Source: Drosophila miranda
Lineage: Eukaryota; Arthropoda; Insecta; Diptera; Drosophilidae
Direction: 5' to 3'
Assembly (NCBI RefSeq): GCF_003369915.1
Contig: NC_046674.1
Location: 27,407,657 to 27,471,656 of the forward strand
Length of the DNA: 64,000 bases
Below the pieces are notes generated by a model, which made no database searches, was not told the origin of the DNA, and saw only the letters and a list, made by a program, of their open reading frames with translations. A program made the position numbers and the translations under genes. Positions 34,686 through 42,918 of this stretch are shown here, piece after piece. Every line of letters starts with the position of its first letter. Position 1 is the first letter of the stretch.

Positions 34686-36194
34686 CTAGTTGTTTGATTT
34701 GCGGAACCTGAAGGGCGGCAGGACGAATCCCTGGTGATGCGGATGGGAATAGTCGTCTCCATAAGAATGGTTGGAGGTGGCCAGATCTTCATAGCTGCTG
34801 CTGGACGCAATGCTTTCGGTGGTGGAGGCTGGCACTGGCAGAGTGCCGTCCAATAATCTGGGAAAGGCCTTGAACCACGGCAGGGTCAGGGAATAGCGGT
34901 GCCAATTGTTGGTGTTGTCCTGAGTGCTGGACACCGCACCCTCGGGGTGCACGCGATCTGTACCTTCATTCTGGAGCGCCATCGGTACCTGCCTGGAGCA
35001 CTGTGAGCCCTGTTTTATCGCCTGGGATGTAGATGCACGCGAAACCGTGCACATTTCCGTCTCGGAGCCATCCTCCTCTTCAGATGTCCCTTCTAGAATC
35101 GTGGCTGGTGCCCCCTGGTCCTTTAGTTCCCCAAAGTCTTCCAGATCATCCAGATCCTCCGTTGTGATAGTGTCGGTGGTGCCGCTGCTGCTGGGCGTGT
35201 AGTGGGCCATTTGCAAGCGGCCAGATGACTCGCTCGGCAGCTCCAGGCCCTGCTCTTCCTCATCACCATCATCCCCTTCCTCGACGAAGTCGGCCAGGAG
35301 GTCCACCTGGCTGAACAATTTCACAGGCGCCTGGTCACGGCCGTGGCCCTGGATTTGGTTGTGACGCCTCAGCCGCCTCATGTTGCTGCAGGAGCGCGAG
35401 TTGCCGTAGAGCAGACGCTGCTTGAGCATGGCCTTCTTAGTCAGATCAGGACGCTGCAGCCGTGACGCATTGGTGCCAGCCACTGGTCCTTGCTGGCCAA
35501 AGCTGCCAGGGGAGGAGTCCATCAAGCCAGCACCGGCGGCGCCCGTGCCAGTGGATCCACCACCACAAAGACGCCGCAAGCGGCTGGTGACGAGTCGCTT
35601 CAGGTTGTGCTTGGACTGGGCATTGCCGTACCTGATCCGTTTGGCGGCCCGCTCCCGTCTGTCCGCCGCCGCGCGCTTCGCATTAACGGCCGCCTGCATT
35701 TTGGTGGTCAATCGCAGATCGCTGCGCAGGTAGTGGCCCACACCGGCCTCGGCCAGTTCCGCATTGCGACGAGAAATCTCCTTGCCCAACTCTTTGGCGC
35801 GTGCCAGAGTGTTCAGGCGCTGCAGATACTGCTGTTGCTCGACCGTTGGCGCCAGCAGCTCCAGCCGACGGCGTCGTTGCATCGACCTAGCCGTGGCGGA
35901 GGAGGTTCCAACGTTGCAGGTGCCAGCGCCATCGAGGCCAGGACCAGGGCCAGCGCCAGCACCAGCGCCAGTGCTAGTGCCAGTGCCCGACATGGCGGGG
36001 GGCCCCTCCTTGATCTCCTCGATCTCGCGGAAGAGTCGCTTCAGCCTCACCTGGCGCATCTTCAGCTCGATGGTGCGGTCGTTGAACTCCTGTATCCGCT
36101 CGTACTCCTCCCTCAAACGCTGCAGCTGGCCATTCCTTTGGCTATTGTTGTACATGCGGCGGAAAAACGGCGTCGACTTGATCTGGTATGACAT
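34686..36194 (-). CDS. CG4198-like basic coiled-coil protein with three YGN-motif copies
   Basis: A single open frame of 502 aa starts MSYQIKSTPFFRRMY. It is rich in Arg and has a coiled coil at about residues 20-62, an A/G/P low-complexity spacer (about 68-100), a second coiled coil (about 100-185) and an acidic Ser-rich C-terminal half. A motif occurs three times: RMYNNSQRNGQLQRL (about 13-27), RYGNAQSKHNLKRL (about 188-201) and LYGNSRSCSNMRRL (about 262-275). No known domain is recognised. In D. melanogaster the gene next to deadhead is CG4198, a testis-biased gene, and the position here matches. The related motif is found in two further genes of this window (41967-42710 and 43642-44136). 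Confidence 0.8.
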   Translation of the reverse strand: MSYQIKSTPFFRRMYNNSQRNGQLQRLREEYERIQEFNDRTIELKMRQVRLKRLFREIEEIKEGPPAMSGTGTSTGAGAGAGPGPGLDGAGTCNVGTSSATARSMQRRRRLELLAPTVEQQQYLQRLNTLARAKELGKEISRRNAELAEAGVGHYLRSDLRLTTKMQAAVNAKRAAADRRERAAKRIRYGNAQSKHNLKRLVTSRLRRLCGGGSTGTGAAGAGLMDSSPGSFGQQGPVAGTNASRLQRPDLTKKAMLKQRLLYGNSRSCSNMRRLRRHNQIQGHGRDQAPVKLFSQVDLLADFVEEGDDGDEEEQGLELPSESSGRLQMAHYTPSSSGTTDTITTEDLDDLEDFGELKDQGAPATILEGTSEEEDGSETEMCTVSRASTSQAIKQGSQCSRQVPMALQNEGTDRVHPEGAVSSTQDNTNNWHRYSLTLPWFKAFPRLLDGTLPVPASTTESIASSSSYEDLATSNHSYGDDYSHPHHQGFVLPPFRFRKSNN

Positions 36195-36936
36195 GATGGA
36201 TACTGCTGTCTGCGTCTGCTATCTGCTATCGGCTTACTGCTGGATTATCTTTGATTTTTATTTTATTCAAACTGCAATTGAGAATTTAGCTGCGTCCTAA
36301 ATATTTTTTGGCTGGTTTATTATGACGAAAATGATTTTTTCATGTGTGTGATTTAAGATTTTTTCTAATGAGACTGAGACACATTTAACCAAAACGTCAA
36401 AATTCCCCAAAGCCAACTAAGAAAATTCATGTAGTTTTTAGTCAAATTTGGAATCTTTATTTCTAAATGGTTAAAGCAAATTATCATATAAAAGGCATTT
36501 CGAGTAGTTTATCTTTCTTTACGGCGGCATTCCAAGCTTACACGTTAAATATCAATTAAATATAGTTTTAGGGCAACATTCTCTTTTTCTTTTCGCATTT
36601 TCGCATCACAGATGCACGACTACATACATACATACACAATTTTTTGTTTTGTTTCTTTTCGTTTTCTTTTTCTTATGTGAGATTGAGGTTATGTTAAGGC
36701 GACATCGCAGATGCCAAAAGATTAAATTTTCTCTTACAATTTGGTGAGGTTATGTTTGACAAATTTCACAGTTTCCACAAAAAATACATATGTATTTCTT
36801 ATATTCTAGACATACACAAAGACAATTTCCCTCTTTCGAGGGTTACAAAACACATAACGCACATTCAGTAAAAAAAGGTAGGTTTAAATTTGCGGTCAAG
36901 CTTGCTCACTCCCGCCTGAGGCTTGATTGGCTGGAT
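36195..36936. other. Intergenic: CG4198-like promoter and deadhead 3' end
   Basis: AT-rich with no exon seen. It carries the upstream region of the CG4198-like gene and the 3' UTR of deadhead, both on the minus strand. Confidence 0.5.
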
Positions 36937-37257
36937 TTACTTGGTCAGTTTTTCCATAGTTTTAATCAGTTTGTGCTCATCGGCGCCGCTGAATCGGGCA
37001 AGGCGCGTCGTGCCCCGTAGGAAGATAAATGTGGGCATGCTCTTGATCTTGTATTGATCCACCAGATCTAAGAACTTGTCCACATTGATCTTGATGACCA
37101 TCGCCTTTGTGGAGTACTTGCGGGCCATGGACTTGACGCTCTTGTCCATGTCTTTGCAGGGCTCGCACCAGGTGGCGTAAAAGTCCAAGACCACAACCTT
37201 ACCCTCGGCAGCATCCATTTTCTTATGAAAGTCGTTCATGCTACGGATGCAAGCCAT
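36937..37257 (-). CDS. dhd: Deadhead, maternal germline thioredoxin, with CEPC active site
   Basis: An intronless 106-aa thioredoxin: MACIRSMNDFHKKMDAAEGK, LDFYATWCEPCKDMD, INVDKFLDLVDQYKIKSMPT (cis-Pro), then FSGADEHKLIKTMEKL. Length, basic character, the GADEHKL segment and the head-to-head arrangement with TrxT identify deadhead, which reduces protamine disulfides to remodel sperm chromatin at fertilisation. The active site reads W-C-E-P-C rather than the near-universal W-C-G-P-C (bases 37150-37170, minus strand). Both cysteines, Trp and Pro are kept, so activity is likely but the redox potential may be changed. A sequencing error is not excluded. Confidence 0.93.
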   Translation of the reverse strand: MACIRSMNDFHKKMDAAEGKVVVLDFYATWCEPCKDMDKSVKSMARKYSTKAMVIKINVDKFLDLVDQYKIKSMPTFIFLRGTTRLARFSGADEHKLIKTMEKLTK

Positions 37258-38054
37258 TTTTCGTTTTTTATGTGCACACGATGAATTAAAAAAAAACTAT
37301 GTTTACAAAGAACTTTTCAGTCTCGAGGTTTTGCTCAAGCGGGGATGCGTTGGCTCGACGTTCATTTTTTGGGACTACTTGTGGGCCTCGTGGTACCTTT
37401 TATAGCCTCGGCTCGGCCGATCTGCGGAATTTGGAATTCGCGCCATTTTTATCTATACAATTAACCTGGAATTCGTGGAATTTCATTGTCCACTAGCTCT
37501 TATACTCTCTCCGTCTCTCTCACTCAAAATGTCCAACATTATATTGCACTATTGGGATATTATTGCACACACTCATAAAGGTCACACTGCTGCAAATCAG
37601 GCGAAAATTTGAAACGAGCAGCGACGCCGCCATTCGTGATTGCATTGATATTTCTTTTATTTTCTTTATTCGAAAGCTAGGCATTGAATTCGTGGAATTG
37701 GGTTCATTGTCCACTAACGCTCTCCTCTCTCTCCCCTGAAATGTATCTACGTAATTCGAAACATACTTCTGAAACATCAACGAGCACACAACATTGTTGG
37801 AAAGAAGCAACTGAAAAATTTCGTGCAAAAAGTAGGCCTTGCCTTTGAACAAATTTTGGACGCCCTTTAATTTTATCTACTGCCTCAGCCAGATTTCAGT
37901 TCGTTAGTCGTTTCTCAACCGTAAAGGTTTTTGGGTTTTGTAAAATCGTAAGTCTCCGAGCAAATTTAAAAGCAAATAAAAAAAAAAAAATGTGAAAATT
38001 TTGTTCCGTGTTTGTGCATTTTGGTTTTGTTTTCTTTTTAGAACTTTACTAACG
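37258..38054. promoter_or_regulatory. Bidirectional deadhead-TrxT control region with a duplicated segment and motif 1
   Basis: About 800 bp separate the two start codons. A segment GAATTCGTGGAATT-TCATTGTCCACTA occurs twice (about 37468-37496 and 37685-37716), each followed by a CTCTC-rich stretch, so roughly 60 bp are directly repeated. A core promoter motif 1 match (AGGTCACACTGC) lies at 37579-37590 between them. A probable 5' UTR intron of TrxT runs from the GTAAGT at about 37949 to the TTTTTAG ending at 38040. Confidence 0.6.
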
Positions 38055-38558
38055 ATGGTGTATCTGGTGCAGAGCAAGGATGACTTCGATCAGCAGGTCA
38101 CCGACGCAGGGGACAAGCTGATCGTGACCGATTTCTATGCCAACTGGTGTGGACCGTGCAAGATAATCAGCCCCAAGCTGGAAGAGCTGGCCCAGCAGTA
38201 TGCCGACCGTGCCGTCGTCCTCAAGGTGAATGTGGACGAGAACGAGGAGATAACCATCCGGTACAACGTGACCAGCCTGCCAACGTTCGTGTTCATCAAG
38301 AGCGGAACCGTGGTCGATTTCTTCGTTGGCTGTAACTCCGAAAAGCTGGCCAAGACCATGGAGAAGTATGTGGGCAGCGAGTGCGATTGCGGCCAGGGCA
38401 CCGACGACGACGAGCCAGACAGCCAGACGCCGCTCGAAGGGGGAAACAGTGACAATAATGTGTGCGCCATCAATTCGAATTTCATCGAATCGGAGCAGCC
38501 TGACGCCCCCGACGACGTCATTGACGCCATGGAGCAAGAAGGCGTCATTGAAAACTAA
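38055..38558 (+). CDS. TrxT: TrxT, testis thioredoxin with acidic tail
   Basis: A 167-aa protein starting MVYLVQSKDDFDQQ, with active site FYANWCGPCKII, NVDENEEITIRYNV, cis-Pro SLPTF and FVGCNSEKLAKTMEK. A C-terminal acidic extension of about 60 residues (DDDEPDSQTP, then PDDVIDAMEQEG) follows the fold. That layout and the divergent deadhead neighbour identify TrxT, a male-germline thioredoxin associated with Y loops in primary spermatocytes of D. melanogaster. The frame is open upstream, but the ATG at 38055 follows a splice acceptor and gives the family N terminus. Confidence 0.95.
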   Translation: MVYLVQSKDDFDQQVTDAGDKLIVTDFYANWCGPCKIISPKLEELAQQYADRAVVLKVNVDENEEITIRYNVTSLPTFVFIKSGTVVDFFVGCNSEKLAKTMEKYVGSECDCGQGTDDDEPDSQTPLEGGNSDNNVCAINSNFIESEQPDAPDDVIDAMEQEGVIEN

Positions 38559-39249
38559 GGAGCAAAAAAACACAAACAACACAGCACAGTAAGTTGTCTA
38601 AAAAAACAGCAATGCAATGCACAAATGCAACACAACAAAATGCATTCTTCTTTAGGCACTAAACGGCATTTTGAATGCCATCGACCAGTAGAGGCGTCCT
38701 GGAAATATGACATAAAAAGCAGCACTACTACAGAGTCTCCCAAACAGAAAGCAATGCATAATTGTGTGACATTAAACAACCAGACACATCGCAGGCAAAC
38801 GAAACAAAATACCAAATGAAAATATGTGCAACAACACAGGCAACTAACCAAATAACAATGCATAAAGGCAACACTTAACAATATTATTGATGCTATCGAC
38901 CAGTAAGGCATCCTGGATTTCGATAGCACAAAAACATGACTTAAACCTTCTGACTCAATCAGAAACCAGAAACTAAATACAGAATCCAATGGAAATATGT
39001 GCAACAACAGCGTCCCTTACACAAACAACAATTACACATGTTAAATATTGTTTTCAAAACTATACACTAAATGGAAATGTGTGCAACAACACACAATTGA
39101 TCAATTAAATATGTTAACTTTCAACCAGAATTCTTCGGCAATTGTTTCGTTTTTTAATGGATTGGTTTATTCTATTTAAATTAGCACGTTAAAAAAAAGT
39201 GGGCTCGGGGCTTCGGGGGTGTTTCAGTTTCACTACAGCCTTGGTGGTC
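38559..39249. repeat. Degenerate direct repeats downstream of TrxT
   Basis: No gene seen. The segment GGAAATATGTGCAACAACA occurs in three variants (about 38815-38838, 38991-39010, 39072-39092). A second element (ATGC-ATCGACCAGTA-GGC-TCCTGGA) occurs at about 38677-38704 and 38890-38916. The DNA looks like old tandem duplications in the TrxT 3' flank. Confidence 0.6.
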
Positions 39250-39989
39250 CTACTTCTTGGCGAAAGTAATCTTCATGGCGTGTGTGGGTGTAATCTTGAA
39301 GCCCTGTAGTGCCTCCTTGGCGGCATTACTCTGCAGTTCGGTGGTGAACTCGACAAAGGCAATGTCGTGTCGGTTGGGCACCAGGCGAACCTCCTTGAAG
39401 CCGGGGAACTGATTGAACAACATCGACAGCATCATCTCGTTGGTTTCCTCCGGCAGATTGGTAAGGAAGAGAATTTGATTTGGCGGCTGCTCAGTTTGCG
39501 TATTTGGATTCGAATTTTCAGTGGTAACCGGCTTCTTCTTCTTGTCTCTGCGGGGGGAGGGGTGTACGGAAAGAAATGGTTTGTTATTGTTTCTGGATGC
39601 GAATGGAATGCTTTTATTTTTGCGGAGGGTACTTACTTTTTGTCATCGATACCCGGTGTGGGCTTTGGCGGCTTCACCTTCTTGGGGCGCTCCTTGAATG
39701 TGCCCTTAAGCTTGGCCACGATGTCCGAGTCAGACTTGGAGTAGGCGATGCGCATGGGCTTGTCGTAGAACGGGAAGCCCTGCATAGTACGCAGCGCGTT
39801 GGATGCACTGCCGATCTCCTTGAATACAACAAATGCCTGGCCGCGCATTTTTAGTGTCTTCAGGGCGACAATATCGAGAATTTGGCCGAACTGCGAGAAG
39901 ATGGCATAGAGGGACTTTTTCAGTTCCTCCTTCTTGATCTTTTCGTTCAGGTTGTTAATATAGATGGTCTGATTCGGGCGAACATCCAT
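39250..39989 (-). CDS. snf: Sans fille (SNF), U1A/U2B'' snRNP protein
   Basis: Exons 39989-39637 and 39547-39250 (leftward) give exactly 216 aa, the known SNF length. RRM1 has RNP2 IYINNL and RNP1 RGQAFVVF with the loop TLKMRGQ that grips U1 SLII and U2 SLIV. A Lys/Pro-rich linker ([20 protein letters not shown]) and RRM2 (ILFLTNL, DIAFVEF) follow, ending ITFAKK. In flies this single protein serves both U1 and U2 snRNPs and helps Sxl autoregulation. Downstream exon structure, product and neighbours all agree with D. melanogaster. Confidence 0.97.
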
Positions 39990-40491
39990 TTTTGTTGGAA
40001 CTTCGTGCGAAACTTAATTTAAACTATATTTTTGCTTGAAAACACAGCAGCAAAGAAAAAAATGCTCCCTTGAGATCAGTGTTGTAAAACAACAGCCGGC
40101 ACCGCCAACGCGTTGTACTATTTTATGTCTATCGCACTGAAGTATCGATTAGAGCTGGAGAAACATCGATGTTTTAAAAACAATCAAGTTAAGTGAAATC
40201 AAATATATATTAAAATAATTTTGAAGCAGCAGGTTGGCCCAGCTTACCTAAATGTCCTTTCAGAAGCAGTGGGATGTTGCCTTAATCTATAAACATGTTG
40301 TAGCCACTTATTTTAGTGTGTGTTATTTCATGGGCGCCAACTAAATGCAAAACCATCGATGTCAACGATGCTACCAGCTTTAATCGGTAGTGTCGGTAGT
40401 GCACAAGCCCATCGATTGCTTCCGTGCAATTCAATTAATTTTTGTGTTTAGTTTTGTTGCCATTTGCCAATTCAATTTGTTTGTGTTATTA
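39990..40491. promoter_or_regulatory. Divergent snf/Cdk7 promoter region with CGAT cluster
   Basis: AGTATCGATTAG at about 40141, ACATCGATGT at about 40164, CCATCGATGT at about 40354, TAATCGGTAG at about 40382 and CCATCGATTGC at about 40410 form a cluster of DRE/BEAF-like half sites in 500 bp between two housekeeping genes. No TATA is evident. Confidence 0.6.
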
Positions 40492-41660
40492 ATGGTGCTT
40501 TGCGGAGAAGCTGGCGCCCACATGGCGCCCCACAGCAGCGACAAAGGCGACCGCTATGCCAAACTGTCGTTCCTTGGTGAGGGTCAGGTGAGTTTGCTGC
40601 AACGCTAAAGCTTTATTTATATTATATTGACGTTTATTTCTCTTTAAATGCATTGTCCATTCTCCCCTCCCAGTTTGCCATTGTGTACAAGGCTCGGGAC
40701 ACGGTGACCAGCCAGATTGTGGCCGTGAAGAAGATCAAGCGTGGCACCCGCGAAGATGCTCGAGATGGAATCAATCGAACCGCTTTGCGCGAGATCAAAA
40801 TTCTGCAGGAACTGCAGCATGAAAACATCATTGGGCTGGTGGATGTGTTCGGACAGCTGTCGAACGTGTCGCTGGTGTTTGACTTTATGGACACCGACCT
40901 GGAGGTGATCATCAAGGACACCAAGATCATACTCACGCAGGCCAATATCAAGGCGTACGCCATCATGACGTTGCGCGGCCTGGAGTACCTGCACCTCCAC
41001 TGGATCCTGCATCGCGATCTGAAGCCCAACAATCTGCTGGTCAATAGCGACGGTGTGCTCAAGATCGGTGATTTCGGCCTGGCCAAGACATACGGTTCGC
41101 CAAATCGGATCTACACCCATCACGTGGTTACGCGCTGGTATCGGTCGCCCGAGCTGCTCTTTGGTGCCCGCCAGTACGGCACTGGTGTAGACATGTGGGC
41201 CGTCGGCTGCATTCTGGCGGAGCTCATGCTGCGCGTGCCTTTCATTCCCGGCGACTCGGACCTGGATCAGCTGACCCGCATCTTTGCCACCCTCGGAACA
41301 CCCTCAGAGGCCGAGTGGCCGTATCTGGGGAAGCTGCACGACTATCTACAGTTCCGCCACTTCACGGGCACCCCGTTGGAGAATATATTCACTGCCGCCG
41401 ACAATGACCTCATCCACCTAATGCGCCGCCTCTTCGCCATGAATCCGCTGCGGCGTGTCTCCTGCCGCGAGGCACTGAGCATGCCCTACTTTGGCAACAA
41501 GCCGGCGCCCACCGTTGGTCCAAAGCTACCCCTGCCCTCGGCCATAGTGGCGGCCAATGCAAAGGCCGACGAGAAGCCCGGCCAGGCGGTGAAGCGCAAG
41601 CTGGTGGAGACTACCGTTCGCGGCAACAGCCTGTCACAGAAGAAGCGACTGCAGTTCTGA
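40492..41660 (+). CDS. Cdk7: Cdk7, CDK-activating and TFIIH kinase
   Basis: Exons 40492-40587 and 40674-41660 give 360 aa, or 350 aa if the second in-frame ATG at 40522 ([11 protein letters not shown]) is used. The second is nearer the usual length and N terminus (about 350 aa). Kinase motifs: glycine loop LGEGQFAIVY, catalytic lysine [13 protein letters not shown] cyclin-binding helix, [14 protein letters not shown] and T-loop [19 protein letters not shown] with the two Cdk7 phosphosites. A C-terminal tail ends KKRLQF. Cdk7 phosphorylates RNA polymerase II CTD and the T-loops of cell-cycle CDKs. Confidence 0.97.
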
Positions 41661-41966
41661 GAGCTGCCAAGCTGTTTTAGCATTTAGTGTAGAGACCTAA
41701 GACAGAGACAAGTGTGTCCAAAACATTGTTGAGATTGCATTCAGCTCGGGTTGATATTGTCCATTAAATATGTGAGAAACTAATAGCCAAAAAATGTGTT
41801 GCCCTGGCAGCAGATGTCAGCAGATGTCATTGTAGATCAATTGTGTATCTCAAAATTTCCCAAGTAGTATCCCCCATAGCCAAAATCAAATAATTGGGCC
41901 AAATTTCAGTGTATGTTTGGTCATTATTAAGTGTGTTGTATCTCCGTTGCAACAGAAGGCAGAACG
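41661..41966. other. Cdk7 3' UTR and upstream region of the next gene
   Basis: About 306 bp. No exon is seen; a possible 5' UTR of the next gene begins near 41900. Confidence 0.5.
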
Positions 41967-42710
41967 ATGTCCAACCAGAAACAGACCAAGACACAGGCTC
42001 CGATCCAGACCCTGGCCCAGGTTCAAGAGGCGGACAAGCGGTTAACAGACGAAGAGGCGCGCCGCCATCGTGCGAAATTGCGATTCAGCTACGGTAATAT
42101 GATTTCCAATGCAAATCTGAATCGCATGCGCAACCGGCTGAGCGCCGCCGTGACAGAGGCGGGACCCACAGCAGCGGTATCAGCAGCAGCAGCAGCAGCA
42201 CCAGCAGTTGTTGTATCAGAAGGAGACGGAGCAGCTAAAAAAGTATCCTCGGCGGGAGCACCAGATACAACACTGCGTCGCATCGCCTCCACTTTCGAGC
42301 ATGTGTGCAATGTGAAAGCCGGCTGTTGCGAGGCCCAGCCCCACGAGGACACCGACGCGGATGGGCGCGAGGAGCGGGCCGAGGTGCTAATTTGCAGTCA
42401 GATGATGCCCCAGGCACCATCCCTATCCGTTCTGTCGCCTGTACCAGAACCACAGAAGAAGAAGGATCTTCCGCTTGACAGCAGCCACTTGGACGGCTTC
42501 TATTCAAGGCCATTGGGCGAGTCGCGTGCCATCGAACGCTGGCAGCAGCTGAGCAGCACGGTGACGTCTCTGTTCAGTGCCCGCCGCTTCAGCGATGACT
42601 CGGAGTCGCCTGTGGCCAAGACGCGACGCCTACGCGAACAGCGGGAAATGCTACAGATCTTCACTAGACCCTTCCTCATGGATCAACAGAAGCGGGAATT
42701 CAGAGATTGA
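41967..42710 (+). CDS. Unknown basic protein with YGN motif
   Basis: A 247-aa open frame, MSNQKQTKTQAPIQ. A helical Arg-rich block (DEEARRHRAKLRFSYGNMIS then NANLNRMRNRLSAA, residues about 28-62) contains the motif YGNMISNANLNRM, shared with the CG4198-like and 43642-44136 proteins. An alanine run, a Cys-containing middle (VCNVKAGCCEA) and a charged C-terminal helix (LREQREMLQIFTRPFLMDQQ) follow. No known domain. The gene ends 208 bp from the stop of the convergent LPMO gene. Related genes near TrxT suggest male-germline use, which is inference. Confidence 0.72.
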   Translation: MSNQKQTKTQAPIQTLAQVQEADKRLTDEEARRHRAKLRFSYGNMISNANLNRMRNRLSAAVTEAGPTAAVSAAAAAAPAVVVSEGDGAAKKVSSAGAPDTTLRRIASTFEHVCNVKAGCCEAQPHEDTDADGREERAEVLICSQMMPQAPSLSVLSPVPEPQKKKDLPLDSSHLDGFYSRPLGESRAIERWQQLSSTVTSLFSARRFSDDSESPVAKTRRLREQREMLQIFTRPFLMDQQKREFRD

Positions 42711-42918
42711 GAAAGAAGAGATTGAGGAAAAGACGAGACGGGACGTTACAAGAGGGGATACCCCATTGAAAGTCGCCGGCAGTTTTTTTCTTAATCAAAT
42801 TTAATTCATTCCCGATATTCGATATACATCTCCTCTATTTCACATATCTCGTCCACTCTCCTCTCTCGTCCATTGGGGGTGGGGCAATAGGCAGCACAGC
42901 TTGGGAATACACCACGGA

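Noticed and set aside
37992-38054. Hydrophobic N-terminal extension of TrxT
   Set aside because: It lies in a probable 5' UTR intron, ends at a TTTTTAG acceptor, and starts with no ATG consistent with the family.
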